A stretch of DNA of 64,000 nucleotides, taken from contig NZ_JAVLVU010000001.1 in assembly GCF_031951985.1 (NCBI RefSeq), positions 992,001-1,056,000 on the forward strand, read 5' to 3'. The translations under genes and the position numbers were made by a program. This DNA comes from Mucilaginibacter terrae (lineage in GTDB: Bacteria > Bacteroidota > Bacteroidia > Sphingobacteriales > Sphingobacteriaceae). The notes beneath the pieces were generated by a model. That model had not been told where the DNA came from. It made no database searches and was given only the letters and a program-made list of their open reading frames with translations. Below, one piece after another: positions 63,985 through 64,000 of this stretch; position 1 is the first letter of the stretch; the number at the start of each line of letters is the position of its first letter.

Positions 63985-64000
63985 CAAAATTTAATGTAAG

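Noticed and set aside
1..64000. tRNA, rRNA or CRISPR arrays
   Set aside because: No T-loop/acceptor patterns, rRNA-like segments or regularly spaced direct repeats were seen in the gaps.

Overview
The window reads as chromosomal DNA from a Bacteroidota bacterium, most likely family Sphingobacteriaceae (Mucilaginibacter/Pedobacter-like). The signs are TAnnTTTG-type -7 promoter boxes, little Shine-Dalgarno signal, exported proteins whose signal peptides end in A-Q, a CarboxypepD_reg/outer-membrane-barrel protein, 7TMR-DISM and TPR sensor proteins, a DUF6089 barrel next to NAD kinase, and short hairpin repeats between genes. Genus is inferred from gene content, not proven. I saw no rRNA, tRNA or CRISPR array.

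Layout. 1-3.3 kb: 3' end of a mannose-1-phosphate guanylyltransferase gene, rlmB and dnaB. 3.3-6.9 kb: minus-strand operon eat-eutB-eutC for ethanolamine uptake and B12-dependent cleavage, with no microcompartment genes beside it. 7-21 kb: a carbohydrate island with GH5-CBM6, a PL6 lyase, a 7TMR-DISM receptor fused to a transposase-type zinc ribbon, a GH2 enzyme, and a minus-strand operon GH3 - alginate-lyase-like - alginate-lyase-like - GH88. The two lyase types plus GH88 point to a uronic-acid-containing polysaccharide. SusC/SusD are absent, and a short motif (AATACGCTT) recurs in the gaps between these genes.

21.5-33.2 kb: an alpha-2-macroglobulin gene broken by one frameshift, then pbpC (PBP1C), with a 29-bp-arm hairpin repeat between them; next a membrane-anchored esterase and a penicillin-acylase-family enzyme. 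33.27-34.58 kb: a complete 1310-bp IS3-family element with inverted ends, a 3-bp target duplication and a frameshift signal. 34.8-39 kb: a multi-PAS/GAF protein ending in a lone DHp hairpin, and a beta-helix lipoprotein. 39-45 kb: minus-strand genes including alpha/beta hydrolase - CBS protein - nadK - DUF6089 barrel, yqeY and an SDR. 45-49 kb: a Gly-rich outer-membrane barrel and its secreted Gly-rich neighbour.

49-55.7 kb: SlyD-like FKBP, a DUF255 thioredoxin-fold protein, a lipoprotein and PcrA/UvrD helicase. 55.7-59 kb: a small accessory region with an XRE regulator, a probably frameshifted small gene, a TPR sensor ending in a bare DHp hairpin, and two small exported proteins sharing an LGxxDGG motif. 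59.3-62.1 kb: M20 dipeptidase and dGTPase. 62.2-63.9 kb: an ECF sigma factor followed by an anti-sigma-like membrane protein carrying a trypsin-like protease domain.

The strongest leads for undescribed biology are the receptor/transposase-zinc-ribbon fusion (10.5-12.4 kb), the two DHp-only sensors (34.8 and 56.9 kb), the LGxxDGG peptide pair beside one of them (58.5-59.0 kb), and the sigma/anti-sigma-protease pair (62.2-63.9 kb).
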